The notes below the pieces were generated by a model. That model was not told where the DNA came from. It did not search any database and saw only the letters and a list, made by a program, of their open reading frames with translations. From an uncultured Christensenellaceae bacterium (lineage in GTDB: Bacteria > Bacillota > Clostridia > Christensenellales > CAG-314): a stretch of 64,000 nt of DNA. The DNA lies in assembly GCA_910586625.1 (NCBI GenBank), contig CAJUIZ010000001.1, positions 186,001 through 250,000 of the forward strand, in the 5' to 3' direction. The position numbers were made by a program, and so were the translations under genes. Shown here in pieces: positions 1-6,540 of the stretch. How positions within the stretch are numbered: position 1 is the first letter of the stretch; the number at the start of each line of letters is the position of its first letter.

Positions 1-197
1 GTCTTAAAATTCTCTTGCAAACTATCAGATATAATGATTAATCCGGATTCGCTTAATGGCATTTCAAGAACAATGAAGCCCTGTTTTTCTGCAAACGTAA
101 CAATATCTAATGCGTTATCTTTATCAAGATGTTGTTGTTCAAATTCACTTAACTTTTGAAGCGCAATTTCTTGGACTTCCTTATAACTATTTACCAT
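1..197 (-). CDS. ImmA/IrrE-like protein, N-terminal part only (runs off the left edge)
   Basis: The reading frame starts at an ATG (complement of 195-197) behind the strong ribosome site AAGGGGGTG and stays open to base 1, so about 65 N-terminal residues are visible. The segment A-L-D-I-V-T-F-A-E-K-Q-G-F-I-V followed by L-S-E-S-G-L-I-I-I resembles the N-terminal helix and first strand of the ImmA/IrrE metallopeptidase-like family, whose HExxH motif would lie outside the window. Those proteins usually cleave or relieve XRE-type repressors of mobile elements. The DNA is clearly more AT-rich than the genes that follow, which fits an acquired gene. The family assignment is tentative because the catalytic part is not visible. 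Confidence 0.5.
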   Translation of the reverse strand, partial: MVNSYKEVQEIALQKLSEFEQQHLDKDNALDIVTFAEKQGFIVLEMPLSESGLIIISDSLQENFK

Positions 198-271
198 ACT
201 CCACACCCCCTTGATAAAAATATAAAATTAATGGTTCTTTGCGTCTATTTTTTATCTTATATAAAACTATA

Positions 272-293
272 GCCCTTGTAATATGACAAGGGC
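272..293. other. Stem-loop in the 5' leader of the ImmA-like gene
   Basis: GCCCTTGT (272-279) and ACAAGGGC (286-293) form a perfect 8-bp stem with a six-base loop, inside the roughly 145-nt leader of the ImmA-like gene. There is no long T-run after it on either strand, so it is more likely a leader structure than a terminator. Confidence 0.4.
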
Positions 294-339
294 AACATCA
301 TTCGGGGATTTCTTTTTATGGTGTTACCCTCACACCCTA

Positions 340-380
340 TTGACAAGTATATTCTATCATATGATTTTTATACTTGTCAA
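340..380 (-). promoter_or_regulatory. Minus-strand promoter embedded in an 11-bp palindrome
   Basis: Read on the minus strand there is TTGACA, an 18-base spacer and TAGAAT, pointing at the ImmA-like gene. The same stretch is bounded by a perfect inverted repeat, TTGACAAGTAT at 340-350 and ATACTTGTCAA at 370-380. The -35 hexamer lies inside one arm, so a dimeric repressor bound here would block RNA polymerase. Autoregulation by an XRE partner outside the window is an inference. Confidence 0.6.
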
Positions 381-682
381 GGTTCAATGTCAAATTTTGT
401 TGCTTAAAACACTTTGTTTAAGCCTTTTTAATATATAATACGCCGTTTTGAGTAGTATATGTTATACTTTTATTCATTCTCCAACACGTTTTCCACAATC
501 GAACGCAGGCGCGTGTTGTACTGTCTTCTGCCACGTTCTCACCCGTGGTGGCGTGCGTTTTCTTTGCACCAATACGCTTAGAGTTAATATACAACTAATG
601 TTTTTATTCGTATGTTGTCGAGTAAAGAACAGCTGCATTTTTATAAAAATGCTATAATAATATCTAGTGCATTGTGATGGCA

Positions 683-727
683 TTGCGCGTAAGTCCAACT
701 GAAATCGGACTTACGCGCAATTTTTTT
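683..727 (+). terminator. Strong intrinsic terminator
   Basis: TTGCGCGTAAGTCC (683-696) pairs perfectly with GGACTTACGCGCAA (707-720), a 14-bp stem with a ten-base loop, and is followed by seven T residues. An extended -10 promoter (TATAAT at 653-658) lies only about 25 bp upstream, so a transcript from it would be a tiny RNA consisting almost only of this hairpin. Confidence 0.75.
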
Positions 728-838
728 GCAAGAAATTCCGTTTTGTAAATTATAATAAAATTTCTAAAAATATTCTAAAAACGCTTGACTCCTTTGCAAA
801 AATTTCTAAAAAGCTTGACAATTCATAAGGAGTTACAA

Positions 839-898
839 ATGGAACAAACTACACAAAACAAAATGGAAACGACGTCTGTACATAAAGTTGAACTGTAA
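839..898 (+). CDS. Possible 19-residue peptide
   Basis: A 20-codon frame (M-E-Q-T-T-Q-N-K-M-E, ending V-E-L) is preceded by AAGGAG at a good distance from the ATG. The product is hydrophilic with no signal or motif I recognise. It could be a real micropeptide, a leader, or the stub of a gene truncated after its 5' end. The strong ribosome site is the main support; there is no good promoter hexamer pair immediately upstream. Confidence 0.3.
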   Translation: MEQTTQNKMETTSVHKVEL

Positions 899-930
899 AA
901 CCTTTTACTGCAATTCGGCTGCGCGCGGTA

Positions 931-959
931 TTGACACGAAAACCGTATTATGATAAACT
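931..959 (+). promoter_or_regulatory. Sigma-A promoter of the pyrophosphatase-like gene
   Basis: TTGACA (931-936), a 17-base spacer and TAAACT (954-959), followed by an AAAAGGAGA ribosome site and the ATG at 982. Confidence 0.7.
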
Positions 960-981
960 GACATAAAAAGGAGACGCGCGC

Positions 982-1689
982 ATGCTGGAAGGGCTGCTGG
1001 AATTCTTGTTGGAAATAATAATGGAACCCGTGGTTACCATTCTCGTTGGCGCACCCATAGAGCTTGCCGAAGAATCCGTAAAGGAATTAAAACGCAAACG
1101 TTTGCCGAAATGGGCTATCGTTATTATACTGACGCTGTACGTTATAGCGTTATTCGCCATTGTCGCGGCGGTAATAAGCGGAGCTATTCTCATTACGAAG
1201 GCGCAAAACCTTACGGAAAGAAATTGGGGCATAGGCTTACTTGTTGTGGGCGCCGCGCTGCTTATCGGATACGTAACGTTCGTCTGCGTCAATCACGCCC
1301 GACTGAAAAGCAAAGCCGCGGCGGCTGCTCCGTCGGCACAACCCGAAACAGCCGAGCAATCTGACGAAACGGTCGAAATTGGACAACCCGTAAACGTTAC
1401 CGTAGACAGACCCCTTGGCTCAATAGACCCGATACACGGCTATACGCACGAATTGAATTACGGCTTTGCGCCCGATTACAAACATAACGGAGAATATCCA
1501 ACCGCTTACGTTTTAGGCGTGGAAAAACCGATCAAGAAATTTACCGGAATTTTAATAGCCGTCATACACCGCCACGACGGCAGCGTCGTCTGGGTAACGG
1601 CGCCCAAGGGTTACGATTTTTCCAACGAAGAAATAATCGCCCAAACGGACTATCAAGAAAAATATCACGTCGGTACTTTAATACGGTAG
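982..1689 (+). CDS. Two-TM membrane protein with C-terminal inorganic-pyrophosphatase-like domain
   Basis: 235 residues. Residues 1-40 form an amphipathic, acidic-then-basic region, followed by two hydrophobic segments (about 44-72 and 82-103) and an Ala/Glu linker (about 108-132). The C-terminal 100 residues (V-T-V-D-R-P-L-G-S, L-N-Y-G, A-Y-V-L-G-V, F-T-G-I-L-I-A-V-I-H-R, Y-D-F-S-N-E-E-I) match the short clostridial pyrophosphatase-like proteins, which normally stand alone at about 110 residues. In that family the A-Y-V-L-G motif is usually preceded by Asp; here it is Thr, so hydrolytic activity is doubtful. The domain should face the cytoplasm if both helices are true TM segments. It has its own promoter and ribosome site and no operon partner. 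Confidence 0.65.
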   Translation: MLEGLLEFLLEIIMEPVVTILVGAPIELAEESVKELKRKRLPKWAIVIILTLYVIALFAIVAAVISGAILITKAQNLTERNWGIGLLVVGAALLIGYVTFVCVNHARLKSKAAAAAPSAQPETAEQSDETVEIGQPVNVTVDRPLGSIDPIHGYTHELNYGFAPDYKHNGEYPTAYVLGVEKPIKKFTGILIAVIHRHDGSVVWVTAPKGYDFSNEEIIAQTDYQEKYHVGTLIR

Positions 1690-1770
1690 GCATTGCTTTC
1701 AACGGTTTAACCTGTTGCGGCAAAACCTGCCGCTTTATTATTAACCGCAATTCGGTTACGCGTTAAGACG

Positions 1771-1799
1771 TTGACATCGAATACAAATATCCGTATAAT
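1771..1799 (+). promoter_or_regulatory. Consensus sigma-A promoter
   Basis: TTGACA (1771-1776), exactly 17 bases, TATAAT (1794-1799). Both hexamers are perfect consensus. It drives the gene starting at 1827. Confidence 0.85.
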
Positions 1800-1826
1800 T
1801 AAAGAAAAACAAATCGAGAGAAACAT

Positions 1827-2540
1827 ATGAAAATAAAATGCCTGTGGGAGCATAACGGCGACGATACGCTACTGTATTCCACCGACTTTCTCGGGGCGTA
1901 TACGCGCGGCGAAACGCTCGAAGCGGCACTGGCGAAAATGCCGAAAGAAATACGGTCGTTCGCTTTGTGGAGCGGGCTGCCTTACGACGGAAAGCCTTGC
2001 GTAGACGTAACGGAAGAGAAAACGTCTGCGCTGAATATACGCGACGCAGACAGCGACGCTATATTTCAATGCGAAACCGCGCCTATGACCGCGCAGGAAT
2101 ACGAACTGCTCAAAGCTCTCGCGTTAAAATCGGCAAAGGATTTCCTAACTCTCTACAACGCCGTTCCCGACAAAAACGTCAGCTCGTTACAACCAAGAAA
2201 AACCTTCTACGGCGACGTTCCGTTAACCGCCGCGGAAATGTACGTGCACACGAAAAACGTCAACGCTTACTACTTCGGCGAAATAGGCGTGCAGTGCGAC
2301 AACGACGGGGATATTCTCGAATGCCGCAAACGCGGATTCGGTTTGCTGGAAACGCAGCCCGAATTTTTAGCAAACTCGCCCGTACAAGGCAGCTACGACG
2401 AAACGTGGTCGGTAAAAAAGGTTCTGCGCCGCTTTATTTGGCACGACAGGATACACGCAAAGGCAATGTACCGTATGGCGTTAAAAACTTTTAACGGGCA
2501 AAATATACCGAACGTGTTTTATTTGGACGGCGTATCGTAA
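1827..2540 (+). CDS. HicB-like/DinB-like hypothetical protein
   Basis: 237 residues, cytoplasmic, no signal peptide or TM segment. The N-terminal part (L-L-Y-S-T-D-F-L-G-A-Y-T-R-G-E-T-L-E-A-A-L) has the pattern of a HicB-type partial RNase-H-fold domain, in which a G-x-T-L-E-A-A-L helix follows the sheet. The C-terminal part ends in a helix with W-H-D-R-I-H-A-K-A-M-Y-R-M-A, which resembles the last helix of DinB-like four-helix metal-binding proteins; two His residues there could be ligands. Function is unknown. It is monocistronic, with a perfect sigma-A promoter, so it is probably well expressed in growth. Confidence 0.55.
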   Translation: MKIKCLWEHNGDDTLLYSTDFLGAYTRGETLEAALAKMPKEIRSFALWSGLPYDGKPCVDVTEEKTSALNIRDADSDAIFQCETAPMTAQEYELLKALALKSAKDFLTLYNAVPDKNVSSLQPRKTFYGDVPLTAAEMYVHTKNVNAYYFGEIGVQCDNDGDILECRKRGFGLLETQPEFLANSPVQGSYDETWSVKKVLRRFIWHDRIHAKAMYRMALKTFNGQNIPNVFYLDGVS

Positions 2541-2614
2541 GGCTTAGCTGTACAGGGCTTTAACACTGCAAGCCGAAAAGCGCGTATCTTGCGCAAATCA
2601 TTACGGAGAACACA

Positions 2615-3364
2615 ATGGCAAAAGAAAACAAAACGGAAAAAGAAAAACTGTTCGTCGTAGGCTGGACGGATTACGACAGCGAATACTTCCCCGCGTGTAC
2701 GCTCACCGACGAAGTGTACCAAGCGGTTGCGGACGAAGTCCGCGACAAAAACTACCTATTCGGCGGAAACAGCCACCAAGATTACAGCGGATGCTGCCCC
2801 GTGCTTAACAACGGATGCAAGGCGGCGTTTTCCTGCCGCGGCTGGGGGTTGGTAATAGCTATGGCGTACAATCAGCGCGGGCGCGACGGACGCTACGACA
2901 TTATGTGCGGGTATATGGACGGTATGATCAAACCCGACGCCGTACGTTATCCCGACGCGGGCGTTAACTTCGCACTTATAGAAGACAACGGCAAGACGTA
3001 CAAGCTTGTAGCGCCCACTTCGCAATACGGTAACGACTGGATAAAAAAGTTCGAAGCGCGCGTTGACAGCGACGAATTAAAGCAGCTGCAAGCGGGAGAC
3101 TATCTCGATATGACGGTATGCGACGAAGACGGACTGCCATTTGCAATGGACACATACAAGATAACCGAAATTTTCCGCGGGGAGACCTTCGAAGACGTAA
3201 TACGGCAAGCCGACGAAATTTATTATACGGACGTCGAGTACTTCGGCTACCCCGGCGACTGGACAAAGGAACAGCTGATTGAACAGCTTTACAAAGATTA
3301 TCCGCGCGAACAAGTGGAAAAGAACGGCGCAGTTTTGTTCCGCGCCGTCGCTTACGTTAAATAA
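2615..3364 (+). CDS. ASCH/PUA-like domain protein
   Basis: 249 residues, cytoplasmic. The N-terminal half carries G-C-C-P-V-L-N-N-G and F-S-C-R-G-W-G around residues 58-78, a conserved-looking block I cannot name. The C-terminal third has the layout of an ASCH domain: K-K-F-E-A-R, a G-D-Y-L-D-M turn, the strand Y-K-I-T-E-I-F, then F-E-D-V and a final helix with Y-P-R-E-Q-V-E-K-N-G-A-V-L. ASCH domains are PUA-related folds proposed to bind RNA. It is 74 bp downstream of the HicB/DinB-like gene with its own GGAG ribosome site, so co-transcription is possible. Exact function unknown. Confidence 0.6.
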   Translation: MAKENKTEKEKLFVVGWTDYDSEYFPACTLTDEVYQAVADEVRDKNYLFGGNSHQDYSGCCPVLNNGCKAAFSCRGWGLVIAMAYNQRGRDGRYDIMCGYMDGMIKPDAVRYPDAGVNFALIEDNGKTYKLVAPTSQYGNDWIKKFEARVDSDELKQLQAGDYLDMTVCDEDGLPFAMDTYKITEIFRGETFEDVIRQADEIYYTDVEYFGYPGDWTKEQLIEQLYKDYPREQVEKNGAVLFRAVAYVK

Positions 3365-3433
3365 CCGTTATTGCCGATATTTATCCAAAATCTAGCAATT
3401 GAGCAACGCATAACAAAAGCGCTGCTTTTTTAT

Positions 3434-3493
3434 TTACTGTTTAAGATACTTGCGCGCCTTACCTTCCTTAACGGTAAGATAACTGCGCCCTAT
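3434..3493 (-). pseudogene. Remnant of the 3' end of the GlmU-like gene
   Basis: On the minus strand these 60 bases encode I-G-R-S-Y-L-T-V-K-E-G-K-A-R-K-Y-L-K-Q-stop, almost exactly the last residues of the intact gene at 6533-7132 (which ends K-K-stop). Only a few silent or near-silent changes separate them. No upstream part of the gene is present: bases beyond 3493 run into a poly-A stretch. A matching TTTTTTATTT lies just outside the stop in both copies. This is the footprint of an old duplication or unequal crossover involving the sigma/anti-sigma island. Confidence 0.75.
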
Positions 3494-3637
3494 AAAAAAA
3501 AACGAATGCCATATAATCGGGTATGTTTTCGATTATTATTTTTACAAAATTATTTTTTTACCAACAATTTTGCTTGCTCGGTTGTTGTATATAGCGAAAG
3601 GACATAAGAGTTCTAAATCAACAAGGAGAAAAATACT

Positions 3638-4576
3638 ATGAAAAAAATTATAACTCTCGTATGCATGACGCTCACAGCCGTTTTAGTCATGTCGCTGTGC
3701 GCTTGTAACATTACCAACGACGCGTTATCGTCAGACGACGTTTACGGAATAGGAGCGGTATCCACAGCCAAGCTGCTGGGAAGCAGAGTGTCAGTTAACG
3801 CCATCGCCACTCTTTCCGCTTCTACTAAGGTTATGACTGCGGAAAGCTCCGAATCGTCCGACGTTAAAGATAACATCGAACGCTTTAACCAATACTTTGC
3901 CGCTTTGGACAGCTTCCTTGGCGAAGAACTGGTATCTACCGTTACAGCCGAGAATACCAACCCTAATTATCCTTTTACAACGGTTATGACCATTACGGGC
4001 AAGGATATTAACGGCAACAACGTTCCTTACACTATGTATTATTCCGAAACCCTAGTCAACGACGAATCCGACGAAGAAGAATCGGAAAAGGAATTCGCTC
4101 TTACGGGGATTATGGTAATAGACGGCATAGACTACTATCTTGAAGGCGAACGCACCGAAGAAAGCGAAAAGGACGAGCAGGAAAACGAGCTTAGAATAAG
4201 AGCGTACTTAGACAAAGACGTTAAAGACTCCTACATTCAAATGGAGCAGGAAGTTTCGCAAGAAAACAATGAAAAAGAAACGGAATACGTTTACAGCGTA
4301 TACTCCGACGGAAAACTCGTAGAACAAACTTCCGTAGAATTCGAAACGGAACGAAACGGAACGAAAGAAGAAACGGAATACGAATTAGAGTTTATTCAAG
4401 GCTCGGCAAAAGGAAGATACCAACTGAAAAAAGAAACCGTTAACGGACAAACGCAGATAAACGTGGTTTATCAATTAAACGGCAAACAAGGCGAATTTAC
4501 AATTAAAGAAGTCGAAATAGACGGTCAATTACATTACCAATACATGTTCGATGATGATTCGGTTCAAGTAATATAA
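3638..4576 (+). CDS. Acidic lipoprotein sharing its exported domain with the anti-sigma-like protein
   Basis: 312 residues. A lipoprotein signal (hydrophobic core, then L-C-A-C around residue 24) is followed from about residue 33 by a strongly acidic domain (D-E-S-D-E-E-E-S-E-K-E) and beta-hairpin-like repeats (Y-S-V-Y-S-D-G-K-L-V). From 3736 to 4512 the DNA shows no difference from 5622-6398 in the neighbouring gene; the last 20 codons are homologous but clearly diverged. AAGGAG precedes the ATG. No enzyme motif is visible. I infer a surface-anchored sensor or decoy version of the anti-sigma ectodomain. A hairpin at 4623-4657 may end the transcript. Confidence 0.75.
   Translation: MKKIITLVCMTLTAVLVMSLCACNITNDALSSDDVYGIGAVSTAKLLGSRVSVNAIATLSASTKVMTAESSESSDVKDNIERFNQYFAALDSFLGEELVSTVTAENTNPNYPFTTVMTITGKDINGNNVPYTMYYSETLVNDESDEEESEKEFALTGIMVIDGIDYYLEGERTEESEKDEQENELRIRAYLDKDVKDSYIQMEQEVSQENNEKETEYVYSVYSDGKLVEQTSVEFETERNGTKEETEYELEFIQGSAKGRYQLKKETVNGQTQINVVYQLNGKQGEFTIKEVEIDGQLHYQYMFDDDSVQVI
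3736..4512 (+). repeat. Direct repeat copy 1 (777 bp, no difference seen from copy 2)
   Basis: Compared base by base with 5622-6398 at a constant offset of 1886; no mismatch was found. It begins in the codons for D-V-Y-G and stops at base 4513, where homologous but diverged sequence begins. Confidence 0.9.
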
Positions 4577-4622
4577 CCAAAAAACGCAAAAACTGCTTTA
4601 ACAGAACGTTAGCGTAATATTT

Positions 4623-4657
4623 ACTGCGGTACGCAATCCTATTGCTGCCGCAGTTTG
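4623..4657 (+). terminator. Imperfect stem-loop after the lipoprotein gene
   Basis: ACTGCGG (4623-4629) pairs with CCGCAGT (4648-4654), and an inner GCAAT/ATTGC pair closes the loop. Only three Ts follow, so termination would be weak. Confidence 0.4.
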
Positions 4658-4776
4658 TCCAATGGCAATAACTTACGCGAAACGGAATAAGATAGTAGCG
4701 TCCGCCGCCATTACGCCCAAGCGAAATTATTTTAATCTTTGCCGTTATCCGCGTAAATGCATTGTTAATACGACGT

Positions 4777-4805
4777 TTGACAAGACCTACGCTATTCTGT
4801 ATACT
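4777..4805 (+). promoter_or_regulatory. Sigma-A promoter of the ECF sigma operon
   Basis: TTGACA (4777-4782), 17 bases, TATACT (4800-4805), followed by AGGAGATAA and a GTG start at 4832. The sigma operon therefore has a housekeeping promoter; no ECF-type autoregulatory promoter was recognised. Confidence 0.8.
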
Positions 4806-4831
4806 GATACTACCTAACAGGAGATAAAGGC

Positions 4832-5356
4832 GTGCTTGACAAATTGATAAAACGACTTAATAGCGGAGATTACGATGCGTTTGAAAAAATATACGACGCA
4901 ACGCGCAAAGGAGTATACTACGTTGCCCTGTCCGTACTTCGCGAACGTTCTCTTGCCGAAGACGTTATGCAATCAACATATATTAAAGTTTTGAAAAACG
5001 CTTCACAATACAAGCAAGGAACAAACGCTTCCGCATGGATACTTACCATAGCCAAGAACGAAGCGTTAAACCTAAAAAAATACCGCCGACGGGAAGTAAC
5101 CTACGACCAAGACGCCAATCCGATTATTTTCGGTTCTACCGAAACCGACGATTACGGACTGCTTATAGACGCGGCAAGAAAAACGCTTCCCCAAGACGAA
5201 TTTACTATTTTAATGCTGATTGCCGCATGCGGATACAAAAGGCGAGAAATAGCAGCCGTTCTCGAAATGCCTATATCTACGGTTACTTGGAAATATAACA
5301 ATGCCATTGCCGAAATGCGCAAACAGTTTACATACAAAGGCGGTAAAAAGAAATGA
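4832..5356 (+). CDS. ECF-family RNA polymerase sigma factor
   Basis: 174 residues, starting with GTG behind AGGAGATAA. Region 2 is visible at about residues 9-75 (Y-D-A-F-E-K-I-Y-D, then A-E-D-V-M-Q-S-T-Y-I-K-V, and A-W-I-L-T-I-A-K-N-E-A). Region 4 is at about 115-165 (L-P-Q-D-E-F-T-I-L, then the helix-turn-helix R-R-E-I-A-A-V-L-E-M-P-I-S-T-V). Size and the lack of region 3 are typical of the group. It overlaps the next gene by four bases (ATGA), the usual arrangement for a sigma factor and its cognate anti-sigma factor. Targets are unknown; the lipoprotein upstream is a plausible regulon member. Confidence 0.9.
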   Translation: MLDKLIKRLNSGDYDAFEKIYDATRKGVYYVALSVLRERSLAEDVMQSTYIKVLKNASQYKQGTNASAWILTIAKNEALNLKKYRRREVTYDQDANPIIFGSTETDDYGLLIDAARKTLPQDEFTILMLIAACGYKRREIAAVLEMPISTVTWKYNNAIAEMRKQFTYKGGKKK

Positions 5357-6462
5357 CAAAGCGCTTTATAGAAAAAGAAATAAAAACGGAGTCGGACAAT
5401 AGAACGCCGAACGTTTTCGATCGGGTGGTTTTCACTGCGCAATCGCAAGGTCTCATAAAAACTACCGACAAACGGACGGAAAAAGATAACGGCGTCAGAC
5501 GCGCAAAAGGATTTAAGGCATTGCTGTCCGCCGCCATAGCCGTTGTAATATGTCTTGCCATAGTTTTACCTATAACGCTGCGCGGCGGTAATACTCCGAC
5601 AACCATACATTTAACCAATACCGACGTTTACGGAATAGGAGCGGTATCCACAGCCAAGCTGCTGGGAAGCAGAGTGTCAGTTAACGCCATCGCCACTCTT
5701 TCCGCTTCTACTAAGGTTATGACTGCGGAAAGCTCCGAATCGTCCGACGTTAAAGATAACATCGAACGCTTTAACCAATACTTTGCCGCTTTGGACAGCT
5801 TCCTTGGCGAAGAACTGGTATCTACCGTTACAGCCGAGAATACCAACCCTAATTATCCTTTTACAACGGTTATGACCATTACGGGCAAGGATATTAACGG
5901 CAACAACGTTCCTTACACTATGTATTATTCCGAAACCCTAGTCAACGACGAATCCGACGAAGAAGAATCGGAAAAGGAATTCGCTCTTACGGGGATTATG
6001 GTAATAGACGGCATAGACTACTATCTTGAAGGCGAACGCACCGAAGAAAGCGAAAAGGACGAGCAGGAAAACGAGCTTAGAATAAGAGCGTACTTAGACA
6101 AAGACGTTAAAGACTCCTACATTCAAATGGAGCAGGAAGTTTCGCAAGAAAACAATGAAAAAGAAACGGAATACGTTTACAGCGTATACTCCGACGGAAA
6201 ACTCGTAGAACAAACTTCCGTAGAATTCGAAACGGAACGAAACGGAACGAAAGAAGAAACGGAATACGAATTAGAGTTTATTCAAGGCTCGGCAAAAGGA
6301 AGATACCAACTGAAAAAAGAAACCGTTAACGGACAAACGCAGATAAACGTGGTTTATCAATTAAACGGCAAACAAGGCGAATTTACAATTAAAGAAGTAG
6401 AAATAGACGGTCAAACTCATTACCAATATCGGTTCTCTGACGATGCCATATTGATATTTTAA
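5353..6462 (+). CDS. Anti-sigma-factor-like single-pass membrane protein
   Basis: 369 residues, translationally coupled to the sigma gene by an ATGA overlap. The first 54 residues are hydrophilic and would be cytoplasmic; they lack the H-x3-C-x2-C zinc motif of ZAS-type anti-sigma factors. One TM segment spans about 55-76. The exported domain from residue 91 on is the same acidic, hairpin-rich domain as in the lipoprotein at 3638-4576. Context makes an anti-sigma role likely: ligand sensing outside, sigma sequestration inside. The C-terminal 20 residues differ from the lipoprotein. The bidirectional terminator at 6475-6540 closes the operon. Confidence 0.75.
   Translation: MTKRFIEKEIKTESDNRTPNVFDRVVFTAQSQGLIKTTDKRTEKDNGVRRAKGFKALLSAAIAVVICLAIVLPITLRGGNTPTTIHLTNTDVYGIGAVSTAKLLGSRVSVNAIATLSASTKVMTAESSESSDVKDNIERFNQYFAALDSFLGEELVSTVTAENTNPNYPFTTVMTITGKDINGNNVPYTMYYSETLVNDESDEEESEKEFALTGIMVIDGIDYYLEGERTEESEKDEQENELRIRAYLDKDVKDSYIQMEQEVSQENNEKETEYVYSVYSDGKLVEQTSVEFETERNGTKEETEYELEFIQGSAKGRYQLKKETVNGQTQINVVYQLNGKQGEFTIKEVEIDGQTHYQYRFSDDAILIF
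5622..6398 (+). repeat. Direct repeat copy 2 (777 bp, no difference seen from copy 1)
   Basis: Partner of 3736-4512, placed inside the anti-sigma-like gene. Silent positions are identical as well, so protein-level selection alone cannot explain the identity. Confidence 0.9.
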
Positions 6463-6474
6463 TTAAAAAATACA

Positions 6475-6540
6475 AATCCTGCCGATACGGATAAGCTTGT
6501 TTTATCGCTCAAACCGTTATCGGCAGGATTTTTTATTTTT
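6475..6540. terminator. Bidirectional intrinsic terminator
   Basis: AATCCTGCCGATA-CGG (6475-6490) pairs with CCG-TTATCGGCAGGATT (6514-6530), with TTTTATTTTTT to the right and A-rich sequence to the left. It serves the converging anti-sigma-like and GlmU-like genes. Confidence 0.85.

Larger units (their letters stand above)
199..838. other. Gene-poor stretch with hairpins and a lone extended -10 promoter
   Basis: No convincing coding region is present. Contents in order: the leader hairpin at 272-293, the palindromic promoter at 340-380, a weak stem-loop at 402-423 (GCTTAAA/TTTAAGC followed by CTTTTTAA), an extended -10 element TGCTATAAT ending at 658, and a strong intrinsic terminator at 683-727. 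Two imperfect copies of TCTAAAAA(C)GCTTGAC follow at about 772-789 and 805-819. Open frames near 448-698 have no ribosome site and unnatural composition. Confidence 0.5.

Noticed and set aside
448..698. Overlapping open frames on both strands
   Set aside because: No ribosome site, Cys- and Phe-rich unnatural composition, and they run into a terminator hairpin.
3371..3607. A 78-codon plus-strand frame
   Set aside because: It is antisense to the GlmU-tail remnant and low-complexity AT-rich DNA; there is no ribosome site.
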